Assembly: GCA_023458095.1 (NCBI GenBank)
Contig: JAEXAS010000009.1
Location: forward strand, 186,001 to 250,000
Direction of reading: 5' to 3'
From: Actinomycetes bacterium
Lineage (GTDB): Bacteria > Actinomycetota > Actinomycetes > Propionibacteriales > Propionibacteriaceae
DNA length: 64,000 nucleotides
Shown: positions 51,553 through 60,010 of the stretch, piece by piece
How positions within the stretch are numbered: position 1 is the stretch's first letter
Layout: the number at the start of each line of letters is the position of its first letter
Notes under the pieces: model-generated
Database searches by the model: none
Told to the model about the DNA's origin: nothing
Seen by the model: only the letters and a program-made list of their open reading frames with translations
Made by a program: the position numbers and the translations under genes

Positions 51553-53041
51553 TCCGTGGAGCCGACATCGGCTCGCGCCGAAGCTGGTCGCGTTGGCCCT
51601 GGGCCTGACGCTGCTGGCCGGTTGCGCGCAGCCGACACCGGCCAGTCCCACGGGTTCTGCCAGCGCCAAGCCGCGGCCGTTCACCATTGCGGTGCTCGGA
51701 CCGGTCACCTCCGTCGATCCGGCCACGGCAACCTCGCGTACCGATTCCATCCTGGTGAGCAATGTCTACCAACGGCTGATGCGAGTGGCGCCGGGCACCC
51801 GGGATCTGAAGCCGGACGCCGCGACCGATTGTGCGTTCACCTCGAGGCTGACCTATGAATGCACGCTGCCCAATACCTTGCGGTTCCACAACGGCGACGT
51901 GCTGGACTCGGCCGATGTGAGCTTCTCCCTCCAGCGACTGCTGCGGATGGGGGGCAGCGGCACCTCGCTAGGACTGTTGGCCAGCCTGCGACGCATCGAA
52001 ACCCCAAACCCTCAAACGGTGCGTTTCCTGCTGTCTCGTCCGGACAACCAGTTCGGTTTCGCCTTGGCCGGTCAGGCCGCCTCGATCGTTGATCGGCGCG
52101 TTTACGATCCGGATACTGCTCTGCCGCTGGCGGTGGCGCCGGTGGGCTCGGGCCCCTTCCAGGTGACCGAGCTGTCCGCCCAAGGCGCGACCCTGCACAA
52201 GGCATCGGCCTACGTGGGGCCTACCGGCGCTCAGCTCGATGAGTTGCGTCTTGCGGTGTTCGCCGATTCGTTGGCTGTCGAGGACGCGATCAACACCAAC
52301 ACCATCGACGTCGCCTGGGCCGGCCTGGATCCGTCGGCGCAGCAGCGACTCGGCAATGAGATCGCGGTGAGTGCTGATCACACTGCGCATGGCTTCACCA
52401 CAGTGAGTCTCCCGGGGGTGAAGGTGACCCGGCTGTACTGGAATCCGGCCAGCGCCTGGCGCACCAACAAGGCGCTGCGGCTCGGTGTCTCTCGTGCCCT
52501 GCAGACCGACCGCAGCCTGGACTCGGTGGTCCCACTGGGCGTCCGCGATCGTGTGTCGGCCTTCGCCGTCGGCGGACGGGCGCGGCTGCCGAAGCTCAAG
52601 GGCAAACGAGTGCTGCTGACCTTGGGATACCAAAGCGACGATGCCGGTCAGCATGATGTGGCGCAGTTGCTGCGCGACCGGATCGAGAGTCTGGACACGG
52701 TCAGTGTGCGGCTGACGACCAGCGCCAACGCCGACCTAATGCTCACCGTCTCCCCGGCCTGGGTGGACAACGTCACCGGCTGGTTGCAGCTCTATACCGC
52801 AGCCCCCCTGGCCGAGAGCCGCAAACGGCTCGCCGCCTTGGACGCCGCTGCCCGCCTGGGTACGGCGACCGCGACCGCGCAGGATGTCGCCGCGATTCAG
52901 AAGCAGGCCGCGGTGGACAACACGGTGCTTCCGGTCAGCCAAACCAATGAGTCGCTGCTGATCGGGCCCAAGGTTGCGATGTCGGATGGCAATTTCGGGT
53001 CGGGCCAGCAACTGGGACTGTGGGGTTTTCATCGTGTCTGA
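51542..53041 (+). CDS. ABC-type peptide-binding lipoprotein (SBP family 5)
   Basis: 499 residues from ATG 51542, inside the end of metH. A lipoprotein signal peptide runs from basic residues (WSRHRLAPK) through a hydrophobic stretch to the lipobox LLAGC with C28. The mature part has family 5 features: VLGPVTSVDPATATSRTDSILVSNVYQRL, LPNTLRFHNGDVLDSADVSFSLQRLL and ALRLGVSRALQTD. It would bind oligopeptides or similar ligands outside the cell. No permease or ATPase genes are adjacent, and it overlaps trmI by eight bases. Confidence 0.85.
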   Translation: MLADPWSRHRLAPKLVALALGLTLLAGCAQPTPASPTGSASAKPRPFTIAVLGPVTSVDPATATSRTDSILVSNVYQRLMRVAPGTRDLKPDAATDCAFTSRLTYECTLPNTLRFHNGDVLDSADVSFSLQRLLRMGGSGTSLGLLASLRRIETPNPQTVRFLLSRPDNQFGFALAGQAASIVDRRVYDPDTALPLAVAPVGSGPFQVTELSAQGATLHKASAYVGPTGAQLDELRLAVFADSLAVEDAINTNTIDVAWAGLDPSAQQRLGNEIAVSADHTAHGFTTVSLPGVKVTRLYWNPASAWRTNKALRLGVSRALQTDRSLDSVVPLGVRDRVSAFAVGGRARLPKLKGKRVLLTLGYQSDDAGQHDVAQLLRDRIESLDTVSVRLTTSANADLMLTVSPAWVDNVTGWLQLYTAAPLAESRKRLAALDAAARLGTATATAQDVAAIQKQAAVDNTVLPVSQTNESLLIGPKVAMSDGNFGSGQQLGLWGFHRV

Positions 53042-53939
53042 GCTGACCGGGGTACGCACCGGACCTTTCGTGGACGGCGAGCGGATCACCCTCAGTGATT
53101 CCAAGGGCAGGCGGCACTCGGTGGTGTTGGCTGCCGGTGCGCGCTTTCACACCACCAAAGGCGCGATCGAATTCGACGAGCTGATCGGCCAGCCCGAAGG
53201 CAGTGTCGTGCGCTCGGCCGGCGGAACTGCCTATCTGGCGTTTCGCCCACTCATGGAGGAGTTCGCCGTCACGATGCCGCGCGGGGCTGCGGTGATCTAT
53301 CCCAAGGACGCTGCCCAGATTCTGGTGCAGACCGACATCTTCCCTGGTGCCCGAGTGCTGGAAGCCGGCGCCGGCTCGGGAGCCCTGAGCATGTTCTTAC
53401 TGCGCGCGATTGGTGCGACCGGACGGCTGTACTCCTATGAACGCCGCGATGACTTCGCCGCAGTGGCCGCCCGCAATGTGGAGGCCTTCTTCGGTGCGCC
53501 CCATCCCGCCTGGACGCTACGCGTCGGCGACCTGGTCACCGAGCTGGGGCCGGAGCCGGTGGATCGGGTGGTGTTGGACATGTTGGCGCCGTGGGACTGC
53601 ATCGACGCGATTTCCGGGGTGCTGCAGCCTGGCGGTCTGCTGTGCTGCTACGTCGCCACCACCACCCAGATGGGACGCACCATGGACACGCTGAGGGTGC
53701 ATGGCGGCTTCACCGAGCCGGTCGCCCGGGAATACCAGGTGCGCGATTGGCACGCGGAGGGCCTGGCGATCCGTCCGGGGCACGGCACCAGTGGACACAC
53801 CGGTTTCTTGATCTTTGCCCGCCGCCTGGCACCGGGGGTTGTTGCCCCGGCACGCAAGCGGCGACCGGCGCCGGGTGCCTACGGTCCGGACTACACCGGG
53901 CCGCGTCCGGCCGGGGTGGAGACCGACCCGGCTAACTGA
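53034..53939 (+). CDS. trmI: tRNA (adenine-58-N1)-methyltransferase TrmI
   Basis: 301 residues from GTG 53034 (MSELTGVRTGPFVDGERITLSD), overlapping the previous gene. An N-terminal beta domain precedes the Rossmann domain: DIFPGARVLEAGAGSGALSMFLLRAIG is SAM motif I, and RVVLDMLAPWDCIDAI the catalytic D-x-L/P region of TrmI. It makes m1A58 in tRNA. In many actinobacteria it sits near proteasome genes. Here a lipoprotein gene and metH precede it. Confidence 0.92.
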   Translation: MSELTGVRTGPFVDGERITLSDSKGRRHSVVLAAGARFHTTKGAIEFDELIGQPEGSVVRSAGGTAYLAFRPLMEEFAVTMPRGAAVIYPKDAAQILVQTDIFPGARVLEAGAGSGALSMFLLRAIGATGRLYSYERRDDFAAVAARNVEAFFGAPHPAWTLRVGDLVTELGPEPVDRVVLDMLAPWDCIDAISGVLQPGGLLCCYVATTTQMGRTMDTLRVHGGFTEPVAREYQVRDWHAEGLAIRPGHGTSGHTGFLIFARRLAPGVVAPARKRRPAPGAYGPDYTGPRPAGVETDPAN

Positions 53940-53956
53940 CTGCCACCTGGTGTCGG

Positions 53957-53962
53957 TAGGCT
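53957..53962 (+). promoter_or_regulatory. -10 element of tyrA promoter (TAGGCT)
   Basis: TAGGCT precedes the tyrA GTG by 37 bases, leaving a leader of about 26 bases with GCAAGGAGTA as a strong ribosome site. Confidence 0.5.
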
Positions 53963-53993
53963 GACCCAGGTTGAGCAAGGAGTAGCGAACAAC

Positions 53994-55097
53994 GTGGACG
54001 TCGCAGAACTGTCGCCAGCGCTGGTGATTGGCACCGGCCTGGTCGGAGCATCGGTCGGGCAGGCCCTCACCCGGGCCGGGCTTCGGGTGCACCTTTCAGA
54101 CCGGGTGCACAGCCACGCGCAGGTCGCTGCCTCCCGGGGAGCGGGAACCACCGACGCGCCGGTGGCTGAGCAGGTCAAGCTGGTCGTGGTGGCGGTGCCG
54201 CCGCAGGCCTTGGCAGCGACCATCTCGGCAGCTTTGGATGACTACCCCGCAGCGACCGTCACCGATGTGGGGTCGGTCAAGGGCGCAGTCGTGGCCGCGC
54301 TGCGTGCGACCGGCAAGGACCTTTCCCGCTACGTCGGTTCGCACCCGATGGCCGGCTCGCAGCGGGTGGGGCCGATGACCGCCAGCGCGGAGCTGTTCGT
54401 TGACCGCACCTGGGTGGTGACTCCCCATGACACCGCAGCCGCCCAGGCGGTGCTCGCGGTGAACAAGGTCGCCGAGCTGTGCGGCGCGCGCCGGGTGAGC
54501 ATGGGACCGGCACACCATGACGAGGCGGTCGCCCAAGTATCGCACCTGCCCCATCTGGTGTCGGTGCTGGTCGCCGAGCGACTCACCGACCTTCCCGCCG
54601 AGCATCTGCGGCTGGCCGGCCAAGGGCTGCGTGACGTGACCCGCATCGCTGGTTCTGATCCGAAGCTGTGGCAACAGATCATCGCCGCCAATGCCGGCGC
54701 GGTGCGCGGCGAGCTGGAGGCGCTGCGGGGCCATCTGGACGAACTGATCAGCGCCTTCGACGAGGCGGAAGCCCATCCTGACGCCGAGGTTGAGCTGAGC
54801 GCCATTCTGCGCCGCGGCCAGCAGGGAACCCGCGCTCTGCCCGGCAAGCATGGTTTGAATCCGGTGGACTATGCCCAGGTGGTTGTCGAGATCCCGGACG
54901 CTCCAGGGGCGTTGAGCCGGCTGTTCGTCGATATCGAGACCGCTGGGGTCAACGTGGAGGATGTTCGCATCGACCACGACCGGGAGCTGCAGCGTGGCTG
55001 GCTGTCGCTGCAGGTCATCCCCGATCGTGCCGCCGAACTGGCTGCCGCGCTCACCAATGCGGGCTGGAGCGTGCCCGACCATGATCCACAACTGTGA
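53994..55097 (+). CDS. tyrA: Prephenate dehydrogenase
   Basis: 367 residues from GTG 53994. The Rossmann start LVIGTGLVGASVGQALTRAG has G-x-G-x-x-G. VTDVGSVKGAVVAAL and YVGSHPMAGSQRVGP (catalytic histidine region) are the family motifs. Residues about 288-360 form an ACT domain (VVVEIPDAPGALSRLFVDIETAGVNVEDVRI), suggesting feedback by an aromatic amino acid. It heads tyrA-cmk-der. Confidence 0.95.
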   Translation: MDVAELSPALVIGTGLVGASVGQALTRAGLRVHLSDRVHSHAQVAASRGAGTTDAPVAEQVKLVVVAVPPQALAATISAALDDYPAATVTDVGSVKGAVVAALRATGKDLSRYVGSHPMAGSQRVGPMTASAELFVDRTWVVTPHDTAAAQAVLAVNKVAELCGARRVSMGPAHHDEAVAQVSHLPHLVSVLVAERLTDLPAEHLRLAGQGLRDVTRIAGSDPKLWQQIIAANAGAVRGELEALRGHLDELISAFDEAEAHPDAEVELSAILRRGQQGTRALPGKHGLNPVDYAQVVVEIPDAPGALSRLFVDIETAGVNVEDVRIDHDRELQRGWLSLQVIPDRAAELAAALTNAGWSVPDHDPQL

Positions 55098-55111
55098 GGA
55101 GAATCCCCACC

Positions 55112-55789
55112 ATGACTGATGACCGACTGGTGATCGCCATCGATGGAGCGAGTGGGTCTGGAAAGTCCACCACGTCCAAAGGTGTGGCCAAGGCTTTGGG
55201 CCTGGCCTACCTGGACACCGGCGCGATGTATCGCGCCGTCGCCTGTGCCTTTCTGGACGCCGGGGTTGATCCGTCCGATACCGCTGGGGTGATCGCTGCA
55301 ACGGTCGGCGCCGATATCCAGATCAGCACCGATCCGCAGCTCGAACGGGTGCTGGTCAACGGGGCCGATGTCACTCTGCGGATTCGTGAGCCCGAGATCT
55401 CGGCCAAGGTGAGTACGGTCTCGACGATCCCTGAGTGCCGAGCCGATCTGGTGGCCCGGCAGCGGGCGATCATTGACGCCGCTGAGAACGGGATCATCGC
55501 CGAGGGTCGCGACATCACCACGGTGGTGGCCCCCGACGCCGATGTTCGGCTGCTGCTCAGCGCCGATCCGGAGGTCCGTTTGGCTCGCCGGAACCGCGAT
55601 CTGGGTGGGCAGGTCGATGCCGCCGCCCTCGCCGATCAGGTGTTGCGCCGAGATCGAGATGATTCGACGCTGGTGAACTTCACCACCGCTGCCGACGGCG
55701 TGGTGGGACTGGACTGCTCGGATCTGACCTTGGAGGAGACGATTCAGGCTGTGCTGGACCTAGTCGCTGATGTGCGGAGGACGGCATGA
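55112..55789 (+). CDS. cmk: Cytidylate kinase
   Basis: 225 residues from ATG 55112, chosen for GAGGAGA upstream. GTG 55094 in frame lacks a site. The P-loop is VIAIDGASGSGKSTTSKGVA. GLAYLDTGAMYRAVA and IIAEGRDITTVVAPDADVRLLLSAD are CMP kinase motifs. It phosphorylates CMP and dCMP. It is followed by der with a four-base overlap, as in most bacteria. Confidence 0.96.
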   Translation: MTDDRLVIAIDGASGSGKSTTSKGVAKALGLAYLDTGAMYRAVACAFLDAGVDPSDTAGVIAATVGADIQISTDPQLERVLVNGADVTLRIREPEISAKVSTVSTIPECRADLVARQRAIIDAAENGIIAEGRDITTVVAPDADVRLLLSADPEVRLARRNRDLGGQVDAAALADQVLRRDRDDSTLVNFTTAADGVVGLDCSDLTLEETIQAVLDLVADVRRTA

Positions 55790-57129
55790 ATCCCGACGAG
55801 GAAGGCTTGGCGCTGCGTCCGGTCGTTGCGGTGGTCGGTCGACCCAATGTGGGCAAGTCGATGCTGGTCAACCGCATCATCGGCCGCCGCGAGGCCGTCG
55901 TGCAGGACCTGCCCGGGGTAACCCGAGACCGGGTCAGCTATGACGCCGAGTGGGCCGGGCGAGATTTTGTGATCGTCGATACCGGCGGTTGGGCACCCGA
56001 TGCGAAGGGCATGGCTGCCCAGATCGCCGCGCAGGCCGAGTTGGCGATCGGCGCTGCTGACGCGGTGATGTTCGTCGTGGATGCCACGGTCGGGACCCAG
56101 GATGTCGATGAGGCCGTGGTACGGGTGCTTCGGCGCAGTCGCAAGCCGGTGCTGCTGGTGGCCAACAAGGTGGACGATGCTCGCACCGAGGCCGACGCGG
56201 CCGGTATGTGGAATTTGGGGCTGGGGGAGCCGCACGCGGTCTCCGCGCTGCATGGACGCGGCACCGGCGATCTGCTCGATGCCCTGCTGGACGTGCTGCC
56301 CGATACCGGTGCTGTCGCCGCCGAAGCGATCGGCGGCCCGCGCCGAGTGGCGATCGTGGGGCGGCCGAATGTCGGCAAGTCCTCGCTGCTGAACATGGTC
56401 GCCAAGGCTGATCGTGCCGTGGTCGACAACGCCGCCGGCACCACGGTGGATCCGGTGGACGAATTGGTGGTGGTCGGTGGAATCACCTACCAGTTCATCG
56501 ACACTGCAGGCCTGCGCCGTCGGGTGAAAGAGGCCAGCGGGCATGAGTATTACGCCTCGCTGCGCACCCAGGGCGCGATCGAACGCGCTGAGGTGTGCGT
56601 GGTGGTGCTGGATTCCTCAGAGACGATTTCGGATCAGGATCTGCGCATCTTGAGCATGGTCGAGGACGCCGGCAAGGCTCTGGTGATCGCCTACAACAAG
56701 TGGGATCTCACCGACGAAGAGCGCCGCCGCTACCTGGAGCGCGAAATCGAGCAGGATATTCAGGCCTTCGCCTGGGCGCCGAGTGTGAACATTTCGGCCC
56801 TGACCGGGCGAGGTGTGGATCGGCTCTCAAAGGCCATCGAAGAGGCTTTGGAGGGTTGGGAGACCCGGGTGTCCACCGGCAAGCTCAACGCCTTCCTGGG
56901 ACGCCTGGCAGCGGCACACCCACACCCGGTGCGCGGGGGCAAGCAGCCACGCATCCTGTTCGGAACTCAGGCCCACAACTGTCCGCCGACCTTTGCGCTG
57001 TTCACTTCCGGCGATTTCGACGCCCCCTACGTGCGGTTCGTGGAGCGTCGACTGCGCGAGGACTTCGGCTTCCGCGGATCTCCGGTACAGGTGGAGATCC
57101 GGGCCAGGGAGAAGCGCAAGAAGCGCTGA
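55786..57129 (+). CDS. der: GTPase Der (EngA)
   Basis: 447 residues with two tandem G domains. G1 motifs are VGRPNVGKSMLVNRI and VGRPNVGKSSLLNMV. G3 is DTGG and DTAG. G4 is NKVD and NKWD. A C-terminal KH-like domain ends in the basic REKRKKR. Der matures the 50S subunit. It is convergent with the CoA-binding gene, with one base between stops. Confidence 0.97.
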   Translation: MNPDEEGLALRPVVAVVGRPNVGKSMLVNRIIGRREAVVQDLPGVTRDRVSYDAEWAGRDFVIVDTGGWAPDAKGMAAQIAAQAELAIGAADAVMFVVDATVGTQDVDEAVVRVLRRSRKPVLLVANKVDDARTEADAAGMWNLGLGEPHAVSALHGRGTGDLLDALLDVLPDTGAVAAEAIGGPRRVAIVGRPNVGKSSLLNMVAKADRAVVDNAAGTTVDPVDELVVVGGITYQFIDTAGLRRRVKEASGHEYYASLRTQGAIERAEVCVVVLDSSETISDQDLRILSMVEDAGKALVIAYNKWDLTDEERRRYLEREIEQDIQAFAWAPSVNISALTGRGVDRLSKAIEEALEGWETRVSTGKLNAFLGRLAAAHPHPVRGGKQPRILFGTQAHNCPPTFALFTSGDFDAPYVRFVERRLREDFGFRGSPVQVEIRAREKRKKR

Positions 57130-57130
57130 T

Positions 57131-57604
57131 TCAGACGGTGCGCGGTACCGCGCCGGTGAGCTTCAAGATCGCACACATCACCTTGTGCCCACCGTCGGAG
57201 GCGGGGCCGAACATCAGCGGACAGCCGCCGTCGATGACCGTCAGACCGTGCTCGCGTCCATAGGCGACCGCCGCGGCGTCAACGCTGCCCGCATCGATGG
57301 AGCGATGCATCCACACCTCGGTGATGCCCAGTTCCACGGCCTCCTGCACTGTCGCCAGCGCATGGGTGGGGCTGGTGGCGATCACCACAGCCTCGACCCC
57401 ACCGGGAACTGCTGCCAGGTTGGGGTAGGCCGGGTGATCGCCGATCCGCTCGGTATTCGGGTTGATGGCGACCACCTCGTAGCCACGATCAACGAGTCGA
57501 TCGAAGACCGCATTCCCGCCGTGACTGCCGGCGTCCCGGGAGACCCCGGTGACGGCGATCCTTCGGTGAGCGAGAAAGCTTTCGGCGGCTTCAGCGATCT
57601 TCAC
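57131..57604 (-). CDS. CoA-binding domain protein (YccU-like)
   Basis: 157 residues from GTG 57604, preceded by AAGGGAG. The Rossmann-type CoA-binding fold is clear: RRIAVTGVSRDAGSHGGNAVFDRLVDRGYEVVAINPN, then VEAVVIATSPTHALATVQEAVELGITEVWMH and GLTVIDGGCPLMF. Similar small proteins resemble the CoA-ligase alpha N-terminus, but no catalytic role is known. It lies 22 bases after the membrane protein gene on the same strand. Confidence 0.88.
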   Translation of the reverse strand: MKIAEAAESFLAHRRIAVTGVSRDAGSHGGNAVFDRLVDRGYEVVAINPNTERIGDHPAYPNLAAVPGGVEAVVIATSPTHALATVQEAVELGITEVWMHRSIDAGSVDAAAVAYGREHGLTVIDGGCPLMFGPASDGGHKVMCAILKLTGAVPRTV

Positions 57605-57626
57605 AATGAGGCTCCCTTGTTGGCGA

Positions 57627-58805
57627 TTAGCCGGGTTGGCCCGGCCAGGTCGGCGGCTGCGGCGCGGGGCCAGACGGATCGGTTCCGGTCTGGGGCGGGT
57701 AACCACCGTGGTCGGGATAGCTGGCCTGCTCAGGATAGCCATAAGGCTGGGTGGGGTAGCCCGGCTGCGGGTATCCCGCCGGGGGATAGGCCTGCGGAGG
57801 GACCGGGCCGGGGTTGTAGGGGACCGGTGCCACCGCAGGCATCTCCGAGCGGTTCACCTGGTCGATGTACATCACCGTGGTGTAGGTGAGCATCGACGGG
57901 ATAGCGAAGAGCTCGTAAACGGTGTAGAGCACGATGGGGATGATCAACATCCCTGCAATTCCGCCCAGGGCGGAAGCAATCTGCGCGGGATCTGGGCTGT
58001 CGCCGTAGCCGTAGCCGCTGGTTGACGCCGAGATGCTGGCCATCGCAGGGATCATGAAGATCTGCGAAATCACACTGACGACCGTGCTCACCACACTCAG
58101 TGCGAGCGCCGCCAGCAGAAGGTAGCCCAAGGTGCGCCAGAATGCGCCCTTGGTGAGCGTCCAGGAGCGCTTGAGTGCACTGATGCCGTCGATCTGCTCG
58201 ATCGCGACTGCCGGGAAGACATAGAGCAGTTTCACCATGAAGTAGTACATGACGGGGATCATGGCGAACATCAACAGCATGAGGACCATGGCTGCGCGCA
58301 CGGAAGCCGCAGGGTCGTCCTGGCTGGATCCCTTCGGGATCATCAGGAACACCACCAGGGTGAACAAGCCCAAAAGGACGAGGGCAGCAAGGAACATCAA
58401 CAGCAGCAGGCTGACGATTCGTGGAAGGAACCCTTTGGTTCCACTCAGAAGGCTCGAAAACGTGGGCGTGCGTCCCTGTGCCACTTCATAGGTACCCAGA
58501 ATCACCATGGCGTTGGTCTTGTACTGAACCAGCATCATGCCGACCACCAGGGCAAAGTACCCCACAACCATGAGCAAGACGAGAACTCCGATCGTGCCCG
58601 GCGCCGCACCTGCTCCCGAGATGGCAGCAACGGCGGCGAACATGAGCAGGATGAAGACCGCGATCCCGATCACGATTGCAGCCCAGCCTGCGAGGGTGAT
58701 CAGGACGAACAGGCCCACCTTGCGCTTGAGGATCGCGAAGGTCCCGGAGAACAATCCGGGGATGTCGATCGGACTCGGTTTGAGGAGCGGCGTAGGTGCG
58801 AGCAT
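57627..58805 (-). CDS. Multi-pass membrane protein with Pro/Tyr/Gly-rich C-terminal tail
   Basis: 392 residues. About six hydrophobic segments resemble the integral membrane domain associated with glycerophosphodiesterases (IPGLFSGTFAILKRKVGLFVLIT and later ISALKRSWTLTKGAFWRTLGYLLLAAL). The last ~60 residues are rich in P, Y, G and Q (AYPPAGYPQPGYPTQPYGYPEQ), a disordered tail seen on many actinobacterial membrane proteins. There is no catalytic domain. The function is unknown. The start is ATG 58805. Confidence 0.75.
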   Translation of the reverse strand: MLAPTPLLKPSPIDIPGLFSGTFAILKRKVGLFVLITLAGWAAIVIGIAVFILLMFAAVAAISGAGAAPGTIGVLVLLMVVGYFALVVGMMLVQYKTNAMVILGTYEVAQGRTPTFSSLLSGTKGFLPRIVSLLLLMFLAALVLLGLFTLVVFLMIPKGSSQDDPAASVRAAMVLMLLMFAMIPVMYYFMVKLLYVFPAVAIEQIDGISALKRSWTLTKGAFWRTLGYLLLAALALSVVSTVVSVISQIFMIPAMASISASTSGYGYGDSPDPAQIASALGGIAGMLIIPIVLYTVYELFAIPSMLTYTTVMYIDQVNRSEMPAVAPVPYNPGPVPPQAYPPAGYPQPGYPTQPYGYPEQASYPDHGGYPPQTGTDPSGPAPQPPTWPGQPG

Positions 58806-58852
58806 GGCAGCAATGTAGAGGAAACGCTGCTCTCCCAGACACCCGCCGCGCG

Positions 58853-58876
58853 GCTTTGGGGAGTACTCCCCAAAGC
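58853..58876. promoter_or_regulatory. 24-bp perfect palindrome in the tRNA-Pro promoter region
   Basis: GCTTTGGGGAGT (58853-58864) is followed immediately by its exact reverse complement (58865-58876). It lies between the membrane protein start and tRNA-Pro, directly upstream of a TAGAGT -10 (58880-58885), where it covers the -35 region. It could be an operator acting on either or both divergent genes, or a cruciform. The matching regulator is not known. Confidence 0.75.
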
Positions 58877-58921
58877 GTGTAGAGTGACGCGCCGGGGTTC
58901 ACCCCACGCACAACTGAAGAA

Positions 58922-58995
<74 letters not shown>

Positions 58996-58999
58996 CTAA

Positions 59000-59034
59000 A
59001 AGCCCAGGTGAGAGTAGGTTTCTCGCCTGGGCTT
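59000..59034 (+). terminator. Terminator-like hairpin after tRNA-Pro
   Basis: AAGCCCAGGTGAGA (59000-59013) pairs with TCTCGCCTGGGCTT (59021-59034), a 14-bp stem with one G-U pair and a 7-base loop, beginning five bases after the tRNA. There is no long T-run. It probably ends tRNA-Pro transcription. Confidence 0.75.
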
Positions 59035-59059
59035 CATCATGTCCGAGGGTCGTTTTCCG

Positions 59060-59162
59060 TGGTCCCCTCTGGTCCCCCTGCGGTGGTGCTGGCCAGTCTC
59101 CTGCGGACGGCCGGACCGCCTCGAACCCGCCTCCTGTGGATAAGGGGACCAAAAGGGGACCA
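59060..59162. repeat. Two pairs of TGGTCCCC repeats in opposite orientation (candidate integrase arm sites)
   Basis: TGGTCCCC occurs at 59060-59067 and 59070-59077, spaced 10 bases. Its complement GGGGACCA occurs at 59144-59151 and 59155-59162, spaced 11 bases. They lie between the tRNA 3' end and the integrase remnant, where arm-type integrase binding sites are expected. No gene is seen in 59035-59201. Confidence 0.55.
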
Positions 59163-59201
59163 GAAAGTCTGCGCGGCAATCTGCGCTGAGGTGCGCGTGC
59201 G

Positions 59202-60010
59202 TCATAGGCGCCTGGCCGGAGGGTCATTGTGCCGGGCGTGTTTGCGCTGTCCGGCTGCGGAGAGGAATGCGTTGGCCTGTTCAGCGGCGGAGGCAAGGTG
59301 GCGCTCGTCGGGGTGGAGGTAGCCGCGGGTGGTCTCCGTTGAGGCGTGGCCGAGGATGTCTTGGAGGACGTGCAGGGGGATGCCTGCGTCGGCCATCCAG
59401 GTGGCCCCTGTGTGGCGCAGGCTGTGCCGGGTGAGGTCGGGCAGTCCGAGCTTCGCTCCCAGTTGGTGGCGTCGCGGACTGTCGCGGTGGTGAGGTAGCC
59501 TTCGTCCCGGCCAGCAACGAATCCTCGGGTTCCTTGCCTGCGGTGAGACGTTCCAGCACGGGACGGAGCGGTTCGAGGATCGGCACGCGGCGCTCTTTAC
59601 GGCTCTTGGTCGGCTTCGTCACCGGACCGCCCTTGCCGGGGAAGACCTGGCGGGGGATCACGACGAGGTTCTTGTCGAAGTCGACATCCCCGACCTGCAA
59701 TCCGGACACCTCCGAGGACCGCGCGGCCAGCAGCGCGGCGAGCATCACGAAGTCGCTGTAGGACTGATGCACCTTCCCGCACGCCCTGGCGAGCCTGTTG
59801 AGGGTCTTCACGTCCGGGATCGCGTGCGCCCGCGGGGAGGACTGCTCTGCGGACTCCCCGCGGAAGGGTCCATCGCGAGCGACGACCCGACGATGGAGCG
59901 GATGCGGCGGACCGCCGTGACCCGATCCGCCCCAGGTCTTTGAGCCCGAGCCGACGCACGGGGCAGGGACCCGAAGGATCGTCGGTCAGAGCGACCGTCC
60001 AGGCGCACCC
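59202..60010 (-). pseudogene. Tyrosine-type site-specific integrase, frameshifted
   Basis: The gene reads toward tRNA-Pro. The catalytic domain is recognisable in three frames. One piece (upstream of about 59515) has AARSSEVSGLQVGDVDFDKN, with the first arginine. A short middle piece (about 59450-59515) reads GRDEGYLTTATVRDATNWE. The last piece has LTRHSLRHTGATW, ILGHASTETTRGYLHPDERH, holding the H-x-x-R, H and nucleophile tyrosine. At least two frame changes separate them. The N-terminal part (about 59812-60010) is scattered over further frames, one fragment reading TAVRRIRSIVGSS. All catalytic residues can be found, but no single frame encodes the enzyme, so it is probably inactive. Confidence 0.85.

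Noticed and set aside
59202..59396. An intact small integrase or excisionase gene
   Set aside because: The 64-codon frame is only the C-terminal catalytic piece (with the tyrosine) of the frameshifted integrase.
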